NCBI GenBank assembly: GCA_963969345.1
Contig: OZ017768.1
Location: forward strand, 5,046,718-5,110,717
Length of the DNA: 64,000 nucleotides
DNA from: Turbatrix aceti
Lineage: Eukaryota > Nematoda > Chromadorea > Rhabditida > Panagrolaimidae
Direction of reading: 5' to 3'
Position numbers and translations under genes: made by a program. The notes under the pieces are model-generated. The model did not search any database, was not told the origin of the DNA, and saw only the letters and a list, made by a program, of their open reading frames with translations. Below, piece by piece: positions 55,701 to 64,000 of the stretch. How positions within the stretch are numbered: position 1 is the first letter of the stretch; each line of letters begins with the position of its first letter.

Positions 55701-56832
55701 TTCTTCTGAATCTGTTAACTGGCAATTTTGGATTGAGGGGGTCGCGTGCACATTGATGAGGCTCGGGCTCCGTGGGAACGCTTTCAATGGCCGCCTCCAT
55801 GATGTCACTTGCACTTTGGTAGCCCTGTTCGCCACGTTGTATGCAAATCGATTAGACCGAGGAGGAATCCGGATTGAAAATGCAAACTCGACTTAACTTT
55901 TTTGTTGTCTATGGTTTTGGTTTTTTTATAATCCTTTGGTCGAGGCATTTTTTTGGACTGTCAACAGGACAAAAAAACAGCCTTCATGATCCAATAATTT
56001 TGGTTAAAGATCGTAAGACTTTCTCATTTCGAGCAAGCCTTGCTCTGGCGTAACCCCATTGATACAGTAATCGACTATGAAAGAAACTTACTGTACGACG
56101 AAGCCTTTCGGATTGGAATCGATAGTTGTGCATGCAGAGTCGACGAGACTGATAATTCCGATACGATTCAGCTTTTTGTAGAAGTCAATCTCGTCTTTGT
56201 AGTACACGAGCCGGTTTTCGAGCTCATCGAGGCCGAAATAGAACTTTTTCTTGGATTGAAGGAAATTCAACGCTGAAAAAAATTTTTAATTGGCAGAAAA
56301 TTATCTTGAAAATCGAAAAAAAGCCTTAAAAAATGAACAAAAGTACGTAAAAATGAACAACGTTCTAAAAAATACATTTTTATACATAATATGTATAAAA
56401 ATTTTTTTATACATATTATGTTCCTCAAAAACTAATACGATATTATAATATAAGTTTTTGGGGAACTTTGGCCTATAAAAATTAAAAAAATGGTTGCGGA
56501 TGGAAAAAAAATCAATTTTAAAAAATTCCGAGAAATGGTATACTGTATATCATTGGTGTAAACTTACGGCCCAGTGTCTTCATGTAGAGATAGCCTTCCA
56601 GGCTGAACCACTCCTCGATCCGCGGCGTGCTGGGCTTGGAGTTTGTCTCGGATGACGTCGCGGATGCGTGGGAAGTGAAGGACGGCAGGGTCAGAAGCGT
56701 GGCTCCATGAAGGATCGGGGGCGATTCATGGGACTTGGTGGCCATCGGGGACCGAGGCGATGAGTCGCCGAAGAAGTACGGAAGAAGGAGGTCAGGCGAG
56801 AGCTTCAATGTATTCTTTGCCGAGGTCAGCAT
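49790..56832 (-). CDS. TBC1D2-type Rab GAP (PH, coiled coil, TBC) with propeller-like C-terminal extension
   Basis: Ten minus-strand exons join in phase: 56832-56568, 56272-56092, 55629-55322, 54813-54640, 53820-53244, 53189-52980, 52918-52726, 52668-51775, 51723-51428 and 51380-49790. The product is 1562 residues. An N-terminal PH domain (GYLYMKTLG to HCWLFALQRRK) is followed by a linker, a coiled coil (about residues 400-500) and the VDEYGF motif of TBC1D2 relatives. The TBC domain has both catalytic fingers: arginine in INLDLLRT and glutamine in YCQG. TBC1D2/TBC-2 inactivates endosomal Rabs (Rab5/Rab7 axis). Two further exons, joined by introns of about 50 nt, encode repeated beta strands (LWIGTVDGYLMIYDV) like a WD/beta-propeller with a disordered insert. 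Several donors are non-consensus (GTCGGT, GTATAA, GTACCG). A final exon with GAGNYGDEEAILRW at about 49490-49600 may replace the stop at 49790. Confidence 0.85.
53853..54594 (+). CDS. Nested gene in TBC intron; small membrane protein with a GC-AG intron
   Basis: Exons 53853-53963 and 54091-54594 encode 204 residues on the plus strand, entirely within intron 4 of the minus-strand TBC gene. ATG 53853 lies three bases after a GTTTTTCAG acceptor, as expected for a trans-spliced nematode mRNA. The intron starts with GC (AAG/GCAAGT) and ends CAG, a rare but accepted class. The N-terminal 37 residues are Pro/Arg-rich, then a Cys-containing segment (CAFVRNYL, FNCSNDFYGLDGTPCFCHN), an acidic low-complexity middle (EDADADAA) and a C-terminal hydrophobic stretch (TITVVSCAVTFGAVHIVGDAL). 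It could be a tail-anchored protein. No signal peptide is seen and no family is recognised. AATAAA follows 26 bases after the stop, still inside the host intron. Confidence 0.75.
54621..54626 (+). promoter_or_regulatory. Poly(A) signal AATAAA of the nested gene
   Basis: AATAAA lies 26 bases after the nested gene's stop codon and 13 bases short of the host gene's exon 4 boundary at 54640, so the nested transcript probably ends within the host intron or just into its exon. Confidence 0.6.
54847..55293 (+). mobile_element. hAT-like miniature element, copy d (most complete ends)
   Basis: In intron 3 of the TBC gene. The left end is CAGGGATTGGCGAACG and the right end read on the other strand is CATGGATGGGCAAACA; 12 of 16 bases agree, forming hAT-type terminal inverted repeats. 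The interior carries subterminal GTTCGTTCGCGAACA palindromic words at both ends, and the AAATTGATGTTATTTTTCC block in its middle is shared with copy c. Flanking eight bases differ, so its target duplication has decayed. Confidence 0.8.
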
Positions 56833-59800
56833 GAAGCGCACAACAACTGTTAACAGTCAATTCCGAATTCCGGCCGACTCGCGCTTGCTTTTACATTTGG
56901 AGAGGCAATCTCGAAGGGACACGTTAAAAGGACAAGAAACACGCTAATGATATACAAGAAAAACAGTTATTGTTGAGATGAATGAATTCAGAAGGGGACT
57001 GATACGCCCAGCGACGGGGTCCGGGCAGTGTAGCGACGACGGCCGCACTCGACACGCCGCGAGGGGAATCGGAAGTCAGCACTCACCGCCCGCTAAGCCC
57101 TGATTATTGCCTGCTTCGAGTGTTGATTTTGGAAACGAAACGAAAGAGCGACAAGCCGTTTTTTGAGTTTAAAGGGCCCTCTTTTTTTTTTGACTGACTG
57201 AAAAAAAATGACGTGTGCTGCAGCGTGTTCGGAAGATTTATGTCCTGGGCGTCAAAGTGGAATCGAATCGAATCGGGACCTTCCAGGAGGGGTCGCAGTT
57301 TCAAATTCATTCGATCGTTAGTTAGCATGCACGCATGCATGGAGAAAAAAATAAACTTGTTTACGCTTTTGTCACCTCACTCGATGAGACTGTCGCGGAT
57401 TGGATTGGATTTGAGTTATCTCTCTCTCTCGTGGACAAATGAGTTGGCCGCCGCCGACGGCTGGCAAAAAATACATACTCACTGACTCACTACAACACCA
57501 TAATGGGGAAGGGTGGGGATAGATTACGGTTCCACGTAGGGGAGAATGTTGGAGGCTGTAGGCTGGAGGTGAGGGAAGGGAAGGGACCCGCAGGGCTTTT
57601 CTTAGGAGCAAAACTGCGCTTGATAGAGGACACAACATAGCGTCGGTCGCGGTGACGGTGACGGTGGCGGTGATGACGGTGCGTATGCTTCCATCAAAGC
57701 GGCGGACGCTGAATCACATACTTCGCTGGAGGGAAGTTTACTTTAATGCTAACGATGTCTGTTTTCGTCGTTTCTGGCGGTGATCGACAAATTAAGAAAC
57801 AAAATGGCATTTGAAAATATCAAAAATCAAATTCAGTAGACGTGAACGGGTGCAGGACTAGAATAGACCCCAATAAGGACTGTGGCATGCCAAACACGTT
57901 CAAAGAGCGTTTGTGTTTGGCATGGGATGTCATCAGAGTTGTCAAGCGAGCCAAAACTGTCAAGTCGAGCTTTCGAGCGGCTCGACTCGATTCGAAGATC
58001 ATCGAGTCGAGTTTCGATCCGCTCAACTCGACTCGAAGATCCTCGGGTCGAGTTTCGAGCGAGCGGCTCGAAAACTCGGTCGAATCCGAGCGCTCGAATG
58101 ACAACTCTGGATATCACCACGAGCATTCACGTGCCACAGCTGTGTGATAAATTGTTGAACCCAACGCATAACCTCTAACAGACCACAGAGCAATACTAAA
58201 AATGCACTGCAATCACTGCTGGGATGTTGGGATTTAGGATGTTTTTTTTTCTGCGTTGCGTTAACGATTGCCGTGACCCTGGGCTTTATTTTGCTGACAT
58301 GAGGATTAACGAGATAAACGGTAGATCTTTAGGGTTATTTTTTTGCACCGTTGCCTGTAAATATGTCTGCAGCCCAAAATGTTACGTGCGCATTTGAAAT
58401 TGATTGGATTACTTTTTTTTGGACTCATTTGCGAATGCGCAGTTGAGAAAATGATAAAACTTTGAATTGGCAATCACGAGGTTGCCTGCCAGGGGAGAAA
58501 GATGCTAGAGAATCGAACTTGGGAAAAAAAAGTTGGATTCTTTGGTCTCTGCTCGATTTTTGGTTTTCTAGACGACATTTATGTTAGGGCCATGGTTTGC
58601 GCCCATAAAGCATGGCTATGTTTATACGATGGTCGTAAAATCTCGAAGTTCAATGGGGACAAGGGAGTTACGGTATTTCTGACAGCAAGGCCGGCACGGG
58701 GTACAAAAAAAGAAAAAGTCGGCCAAGCTAACAATCGACTAGCTGCTGGACACCGGCCTGGATCCCACGTGGCTCCCCCAACCGCATCAAAGCCGACGAG
58801 GTGGATTTCATGGATTTTGAGCAAACAAAAAATCTGTGATGTGCATTTTGCGATTGTTTTTGAAACGCAGAAACGTTGCTCCCTGCTTTGGTGGTTGAGT
58901 TGGGTTGGTTGCGTTTGTATGCATGCGGCTATTCTCGGACACGTACGCATGTGCGCGAGCGTGCGTTGAACAAACGACGACGCCGATCACTGCCACTGCG
59001 GAGCTCGGTGAATCAGGTGAGAAGCAAAAAGGCATGGTTTTTCTTGGTTCTTTGGTTCCAAACAACCGCTCATTTCGAATCAAAGAACCCCACGTCGACA
59101 ACAAACGCTTCTGAAACAATGAACATCGAACCGAGTCTGTTCAGCTGTTGCACACACCTTCAGGTGGTTCTCTCTGCTTTGTTCCATGTCAGCGTCGTCC
59201 TGCGCTCGTGTTGATTTCTGTTTCATCGTCCATCGTTAATTCACGCAAGAAAAAAAAAGGAATTAGCGATGGACGATGTTGCAGGGGTTTTTTTATGCCC
59301 GGAGGAAGTGATATCACACCGGCCGGTGGAAAATACGAGAATACGTGTTGTCCGGCACGAACTAATTCAAGCATTTATTTGCAAGTCTGGCGAGGAATGC
59401 CAACTGCACTTCCGGGATTTAGTAAATCTAAACTTTTTTTTTCTGCGTTGTTTCTGACATGAGCGCCATTTCACCGATGCACGCTCGGTGAAATAAATAT
59501 TTAGCGTGTGATTTTAGTAGTCATAAATGCGTTTCTATTTTTTTTAAATGTCGGCCGCGACCATGGTGCACGGCCGAAGAACGGACCAACGTGAATATTT
59601 ATAGAGCATGAAGCACCAACGTGGTCTCTGCTGTTTCCCAGGACCCACAAAAACAGCTGGTTTTTCTTTCTTTTGCTTTTATCGTTGTTGCACATCATTT
59701 ACGCGAGACAGATAGGGTTTCAAAAAATCACCGAACGGATTTGTGAAAAAAATACAAATATAAAAAAAAAAGTTAGCTGAAAGATGGGGGATCTTCTGTG

Positions 59801-60114
59801 AGAGCGGTAGTGAGAGCACGCGTGGAGGATACGATGCGGCACACGGCCTCGACGAGCTAAGCTGATCGCTGGCGTCGTTGTTGGGTGAAGATTCGTCGCA
59901 TCAGAGGCATCTCAGGTGGTTGTTGGGGGAGGGCTTTTACCAGCATTAGAACTCAGAGGAAAACCAGGAGGAAATCAAAGCCTTCTGAGGAGGAAGAGGG
60001 TACGTACGGGGGCGAATAGTTGTTCTTTTGGTGAATACTTGTAGCGGGGTTGGTTGGTTGGTTTACGTGCTGCCATCTGTTTGGTTGGAAATGTAGGATA
60101 GGACCGAGGGACGA
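56833..60114. other. Gene-poor stretch upstream of the TBC gene
   Basis: It should contain the TBC gene promoter and the 3' flank of the carbonic anhydrase gene. No exon is supported. A 41-bp tandem repeat lies at 57971-58076 (listed separately), and GGTGACGGTGACGGTGGCGGT runs near 57650. Confidence 0.4.
57971..58076. repeat. 41-bp tandem repeat, about 2.6 copies
   Basis: Units begin TTTCGA at 57971, 58012 and 58053, exactly 41 bases apart, and contain CGACTCGA(T/C)TCGAAGATC. The unit is itself rich in self-complementary TCGA/CGAGTCGAG words and is open in several frames, which explains the many overlapping ORFs here. Confidence 0.85.
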
Positions 60115-61040
60115 TCAGTGCGTGAAGATAATTTCGCGGCCATTGAGCTCCTGGACAGGGCGGTGGTTCCTGTGGATGATGTGGCCGTGGTTGTCTTTGA
60201 CGTGGCGCAGACGCCTTAGCTGATCCGCGGTAATCGTAATCGGATCCGTAAACACAGTCCAGACGACATTCTCCGAGCAGGGAGGGGTCGTGAGTGAACC
60301 CTTGTAGCGCACGAAGGACGACCTGTTCTTGGGCAATTTAAGTTCCAGTACCTGCTCCGAGACAGAGGTAGACATGCGGAACTCGGTGATCTGGTCGAGG
60401 AAGGGCTCGTCGGCCTTGAGGGGTTTGTCGTCCTTGCCAAGCATGAGGAAGACGCCCAGCACGGCGAGCTTTGTAGGGTCGTCAATGCCCTGGTGCACGA
60501 GATGGAGTTCACCGGGGTACGAGAGGCCCTGCAGGGTGTGCTCCGAGCCTTCGTGGTCGTCCTGGGACCAGTGGAAGTGGTACTGCACGAAGCGGTACGA
60601 CTGATCCATCATGCCGCCGAAGATCTCGGGCGGCTCGCATTTTGGTAGAGGCCGGAATTGCACTGAAAAAAAATTATTCATAGGATCGTTGTTAACTAAG
60701 ACTCACTGGAAAAAATGTCTGTAAGTATAACGTTCTTACATTTTTTGTATGAAATTCTTGCAAAAACGTAAGAATTTCTATCAAAAATGTGAGAACGCCA
60801 TACTTACATCCAATTTTTTTTAGTGCTCGCTCTCGACTCACCCGTATGCCCGTTGTTAACGATCTCCCCGGCGATGGGTCTATGATAGTTGACGAACTTG
60901 ATAGGATCGTGGTTGTCGAGCGAGTGGAAGTCAGAGAGCCGGAGATCGATGGGAGACTGCTGCTTCCCATGCACGAGTCCGGGCCAGTGGCCGGGGCCAC
61001 AGACGCTGTTCTCTTCGTAGTCCCACTCGTCGTCGGACAT
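60115..61040 (-). CDS. Alpha-class carbonic anhydrase
   Basis: Two minus-strand exons, 61040-60842 and 60662-60115, give 248 residues. ATG 61040 starts MSDDEWDYEENSVCGPGHWP, the usual beginning of a cytosolic alpha-CA; no signal peptide is present. The family signatures are complete: QSPIDL, the zinc ligands in YHFHW and ELHLVH, the GSEHTLQG turn, and SLTTPPCSENVVW with the gatekeeper threonine. It should reversibly hydrate CO2 using zinc, for pH and ion regulation. The length is close to the family norm of about 260. The single 179-nt intron is half filled by a fold-back element. Confidence 0.95.
60721..60807. repeat. 87-bp fold-back in the carbonic anhydrase intron
   Basis: Arms of about 40 bases are inverted copies. 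The left arm starts GTAAGTATAACGTTCTTACA and the right arm, read on the other strand, starts GTAAGTATGGCGTTCTCACA. The loop is short. It resembles a very small MITE. Confidence 0.8.
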
Positions 61041-63835
61041 GCTGGCCGAGGATGGAGCAGAAGACGAAGGCGACGCCGATTTGAATTGACGAAAAATGGT
61101 CGCTGTCGTGCGGGAATCACGGGGGGTGCAAAAGTGGCTCGGTGGGTGCCTAGGAGAGTGAGTGTGCAACCGGACCTAACCTCGCCAGATGCAGACTGAC
61201 TAGAAGTTGGTGGTAGACGTTATCGCCGAACAACGACCTGGCCCAGAGAGCTCGCTCGGTTGGAGTGATCCTGAAGAAAAGCGCGGCATTATTCCGGTAA
61301 TGCAGGTGATAGCACGCAGCGCGCTCAATAAGTTCAATCGAGATAGATAGGTAACAACGGTGGCTGTGGCTTATCACGGATTTTTATTGCACGACAACGG
61401 AGGGGAGAATGAATGATTGGGGCTTCCTGATGTTGGTTGGGTCGCCAGGCAGGCAAGCAAGGTCCTATGCAGTTCCCACTGCCAAATGAGGTGCTTATAT
61501 AGGGGACCAGAACCAGGGAAGGTTCAGGGGCCAAACCACGACGCGATACGGATCACGGCACGCAGAATCTAGGGGGGTCAGAAACCGGGTACCGAGCCTG
61601 AGTACAAAAGGCATCAGGGATTCTTCGCAGTCGAGGGGAACGACATTCGTACTACGTGTCAAAGTCAGCCTTGCATGGTATGTCAAAACAAGAAAAGTCT
61701 CTGCGCGTGGTTCTCTGTCAACCCACCTCGCCACGCGCGACCGCCGTTCACCGAGCGAGCATGGTCATGTTTTTTATGCCCTGCAGAATTGAGTTTGTAG
61801 AGAGTCGGACCAAGTTCGAGGAGATACGTAGTAGGGCGCGTTTCTGTTTTGTTCTCCTCCTCTCAAGTCCAAAGTGATGTTTTTCACGTCGGGCGGGAAA
61901 TTGGGCCCTGCAGACTATTAAGCACAACTGACACCGGACCAGGTAGCAGGGTAATAAAGCTGTCGAGGTAGGGCGGGTTCGTTCGCGTATGTATGTATGA
62001 TATTACCAGGGCAATAAAGCCCGGTTCACGCGAAAAATGCTGGGGCTGCATGTCCGTTAATAGAGGTGTTATGCGCCGCCCGCGACGACGTGGGACGTGA
62101 CATGGGGCTAACTGCCAGGCCGGGCTAGGTATCAAATTCGCCTGTCAGCAACATGCGGGCAACTCGATACTGCCTGCCTGAGAAACGACACGCCTGTGCA
62201 CACGGCATCTTCTTGTCCGTCTTGACCGAGTGTTTCTCGTTCAAGGAAAAAAAACATGTGAAACGAACGGCGTCTGGCTGGTTTGAACTTCCTTTCGACC
62301 CTCTCGACAAGTGTGCCATCGGCGAAGGAAAAAAACCAAAAAACCGACTTATGCAGGCAGTCCGGGGCGAAAAGCTGTCAACCAGGAAAATAAAGTTGGT
62401 TGCATGCCGGCGTGAAAAGGAAGAAGACTTATTTTTATTTCCGACTCCTTGGTACATACCACCAACTTCCTGTGTTCTGGTCAGACCGGATGAGAAGGCC
62501 TTGTTACCACGCATGCGTGGTCGAAATCCCCTGTTAACCAGCCACGCTCTAGGACTCTGGATGAACGACGCGTGCATGCGCACGTGCAGTCTTACAGCCT
62601 TTTTTGTGCCCGCAAAGCAAACCGCAAACCACAACGAAGAATGCATATACATACTTTTGAGTGCTGCAAACACTTTTAAACTCGAGTGGCGCAGGCACAA
62701 GTTGAAGGGTAGGTAGCAGAAATCTCGTACCGTTCTGTTACGGGATTTCTGTGAACAGAGGACAAAGAGGTGTTCGCGAATGCCCCGATGTAAAAAAGCC
62801 CCAAAGAAAGCCACAAAAGGAGACAGGACAGCAGAACACAGTGAGGGCAATGACGCCAAATACATAGATAAAGAGATACAAAGGTACACTACTTAGCTGA
62901 GTGCATGTGACAGAGGGCGAGGGCGAGGGACACGGACGAAACACGGATGCTGGGGTGATAAGCGTGCCTTTTTTTCTACAGATAAAATGTGCGGGCTGCG
63001 GGTCGAGACAATGCAACTTGCCTGCGAGGAGCTAGCAGACGTCTAACGGGACTAGCGTGCAATTGATTTTTTTTAGGATCTTTGGAGAGTTCGGGTACAA
63101 CTACTTATCACATAGCGGCGGCGGCGGCGTTGGTTGTCAAGGGCTTGTTCAGGCCCCGAATTTTTCGCACAGGACAAACCGAGACCAGAGGTCACAGAAA
63201 GAGGGCCCGGCACTCTTCGTTGAAGAAAAAAACTAATGAACGCGATTTGCATGAAGATGACGGCATTCTGGGTGCGGGAATGGGACCTAGCGTGCCCAAA
63301 AGCACTAAACAGTTTCCCTTGCCACTTTTTTTATGTGCCGCAAACTTTTCAATTCACACACACGTGGACGGAATTTTTGATTTGCTTTGAACATGTTTTT
63401 TTTTTGAAAAAAAAGGAACAAGAATATCTGATTTGCGGGCGGATGAAAAATGGAAAAATGGATCTGCGAACGAACAAACTGCCAAATGGCCAATGCAGAC
63501 GATTCTGTGACAAATTTCGGTTTCCGTTTGTTTTGCAAGAAAAAAACAAAGGATATGCGTGCGAGAAAAGAAACGAGGACTCGAGAGAGGGGAAGAAGCA
63601 CCTGCCAGGCAGGCTAAGGACGCGGAGCACCGGTTGGCCGAGCCGCGATAATAGGCATGTTTGCCCGGTGGCAGGTTTGGGGGAAGGAACGCGGATAAAC
63701 AACATCCAATAGACTGAAAAACGCAAAAACGCGTCATACACGCTGCATGGCAAACGAACAGCAGGAACAGGGGATAATCGGGGGGCCTGTGTTGGTTGGG
63801 TGTTCGCTGCACGTTCATCCAAGGCTCAGGCTCAG
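61041..63835. other. Gene-poor stretch
   Basis: It begins with the carbonic anhydrase promoter or 5' UTR. Two overlapping antisense frames of 254 (-) and 187 (+) codons around 62125-62889 are open, but neither shows domain, signal or splice features. No other element was recognised. Confidence 0.4.
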
Positions 63836-64000
63836 TCAGGCTTTTTTGTTCCGGAGATGATGCCGGACATGCAGGGAAGGGAATGTCGATGTCGTCGTTG
63901 CTGCATCAGAGGGGGGGACCTGGTCGATCTTTGTGGCTCTCTTCGACAACTCAAGTTCGTCGAAGAGTTCGAAGAGGTTCATTTCACTTGCGAGGGACTT
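63836..64000 (-). CDS. Possible 3' exon of a gene continuing beyond the window
   Basis: The last 165 bases are open on the minus strand and end in TGA at 63838-63836. The visible part includes EMNLFELFDELELSKRA, an amphipathic acidic helix with good coding character, then a Pro/Ser/Thr-rich stretch and a basic end (HHLRNKK). The exon start, if this is one, lies outside the window. The family is not recognised. Confidence 0.4.
   Translation of the reverse strand, partial: KSLASEMNLFELFDELELSKRATKIDQVPPSDAATTTSTFPSLHVRHHLRNKKA

Noticed and set aside
55678..55930. Open frames on both strands inside the PH-domain intron
   Set aside because: Exon 2 of the TBC gene joins directly and in phase to the exon starting at 55629, completing the PH domain, so the segment between is intron.
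62125..62889. Overlapping 254-codon (-) and 187-codon (+) frames
   Set aside because: Both are open over the same DNA, lack domains, signals and splice context, and have composition like neighbouring non-coding DNA.
1..64000. Bacterial-type features (operons, CRISPR, Shine-Dalgarno sites)
   Set aside because: Introns with GT-AG borders throughout and poly(A) signals show the DNA is eukaryotic nuclear; no CRISPR-like spacing pattern was seen.

Overview
The window is animal nuclear DNA and most likely comes from a nematode. Coding regions are split by introns with GT-AG borders and short T-rich acceptors, many of them about 50 nt long. Poly(A) signals (AATAAA) sit behind several genes, and two tRNA genes lie inside an intron-bearing gene. 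The nematode call rests on a class-gamma-like chemoreceptor (srg), a tau-tubulin-kinase-like kinase of the type expanded in worms, and a gene whose ATG sits three bases behind a splice acceptor, as expected for spliced-leader trans-splicing. I cannot name the species.

Layout: 0.6-2.5 kb (+) holds the 3' part of a leucine-rich-repeat (LRR) protein gene. 3.0-4.5 kb (+) is a secreted Thr/Pro-rich mucin-like protein. 4.8-7.2 kb (-) is an LRR receptor-like membrane protein. 9.8-10.3 kb (+) is a small Cys-containing exon. 14.0-18.4 kb (+) is a single-pass receptor with TSP1 and CUB-like modules, whose introns hold tRNA-Thr(AGU) (+) and tRNA-Arg(ACG) (-). 22.8-26.1 kb (+) is an unrecognised protein with an RVxF-type phosphatase-docking motif. 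28.8-35.6 kb (+) is a 13-exon ADAMTS-like metalloprotease with about 14 TSP1 repeats. 35.8-37.9 kb (-) carries two tandem paralogous single-pass membrane proteins with displaced ADAMTS exon fragments between them. 38.3-40.3 kb (-) is a secreted, probably GPI-anchored protein. 43.4-44.2 kb (-) is the 18S rRNA aminocarboxypropyltransferase TSR3. 45.1-46.9 kb (+) is the srg-like receptor. 47.8-49.1 kb (+) is the TTBK-like kinase. 49.8-56.8 kb (-) is a TBC1D2-type Rab GAP (PH, coiled coil, TBC) that appears to continue into a beta-propeller-like C-terminus, with another gene nested antisense in one intron (53.9-54.6 kb, +). 60.1-61.0 kb (-) is an alpha-carbonic anhydrase. The last bases may hold the 3' exon of a further minus-strand gene.

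The genes do not form one pathway. Several products act at the cell surface or in the extracellular matrix (ADAMTS-like protease, TSP1/CUB receptor, LRR receptor, mucin, GPI protein), so secreted and surface biology dominates. Gene-poor stretches at 7-14, 18-23, 26-29, 40-43, 57-60 and 61-64 kb hold mainly simple repeats, poly-C tracts and chance ORFs.

The most notable non-genic finding is a family of about 0.4-kb hAT-type miniature transposons sitting in introns (four copies; one has a perfect 8-bp target duplication). Two further introns hold near-perfect fold-backs, and one block shows a tandem segmental duplication with captured exon fragments. I found no completely new molecular system. 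The strongest candidates for novelty are the TBC/propeller fusion, the rearranged 35.7-38 kb block and the unrecognised proteins.
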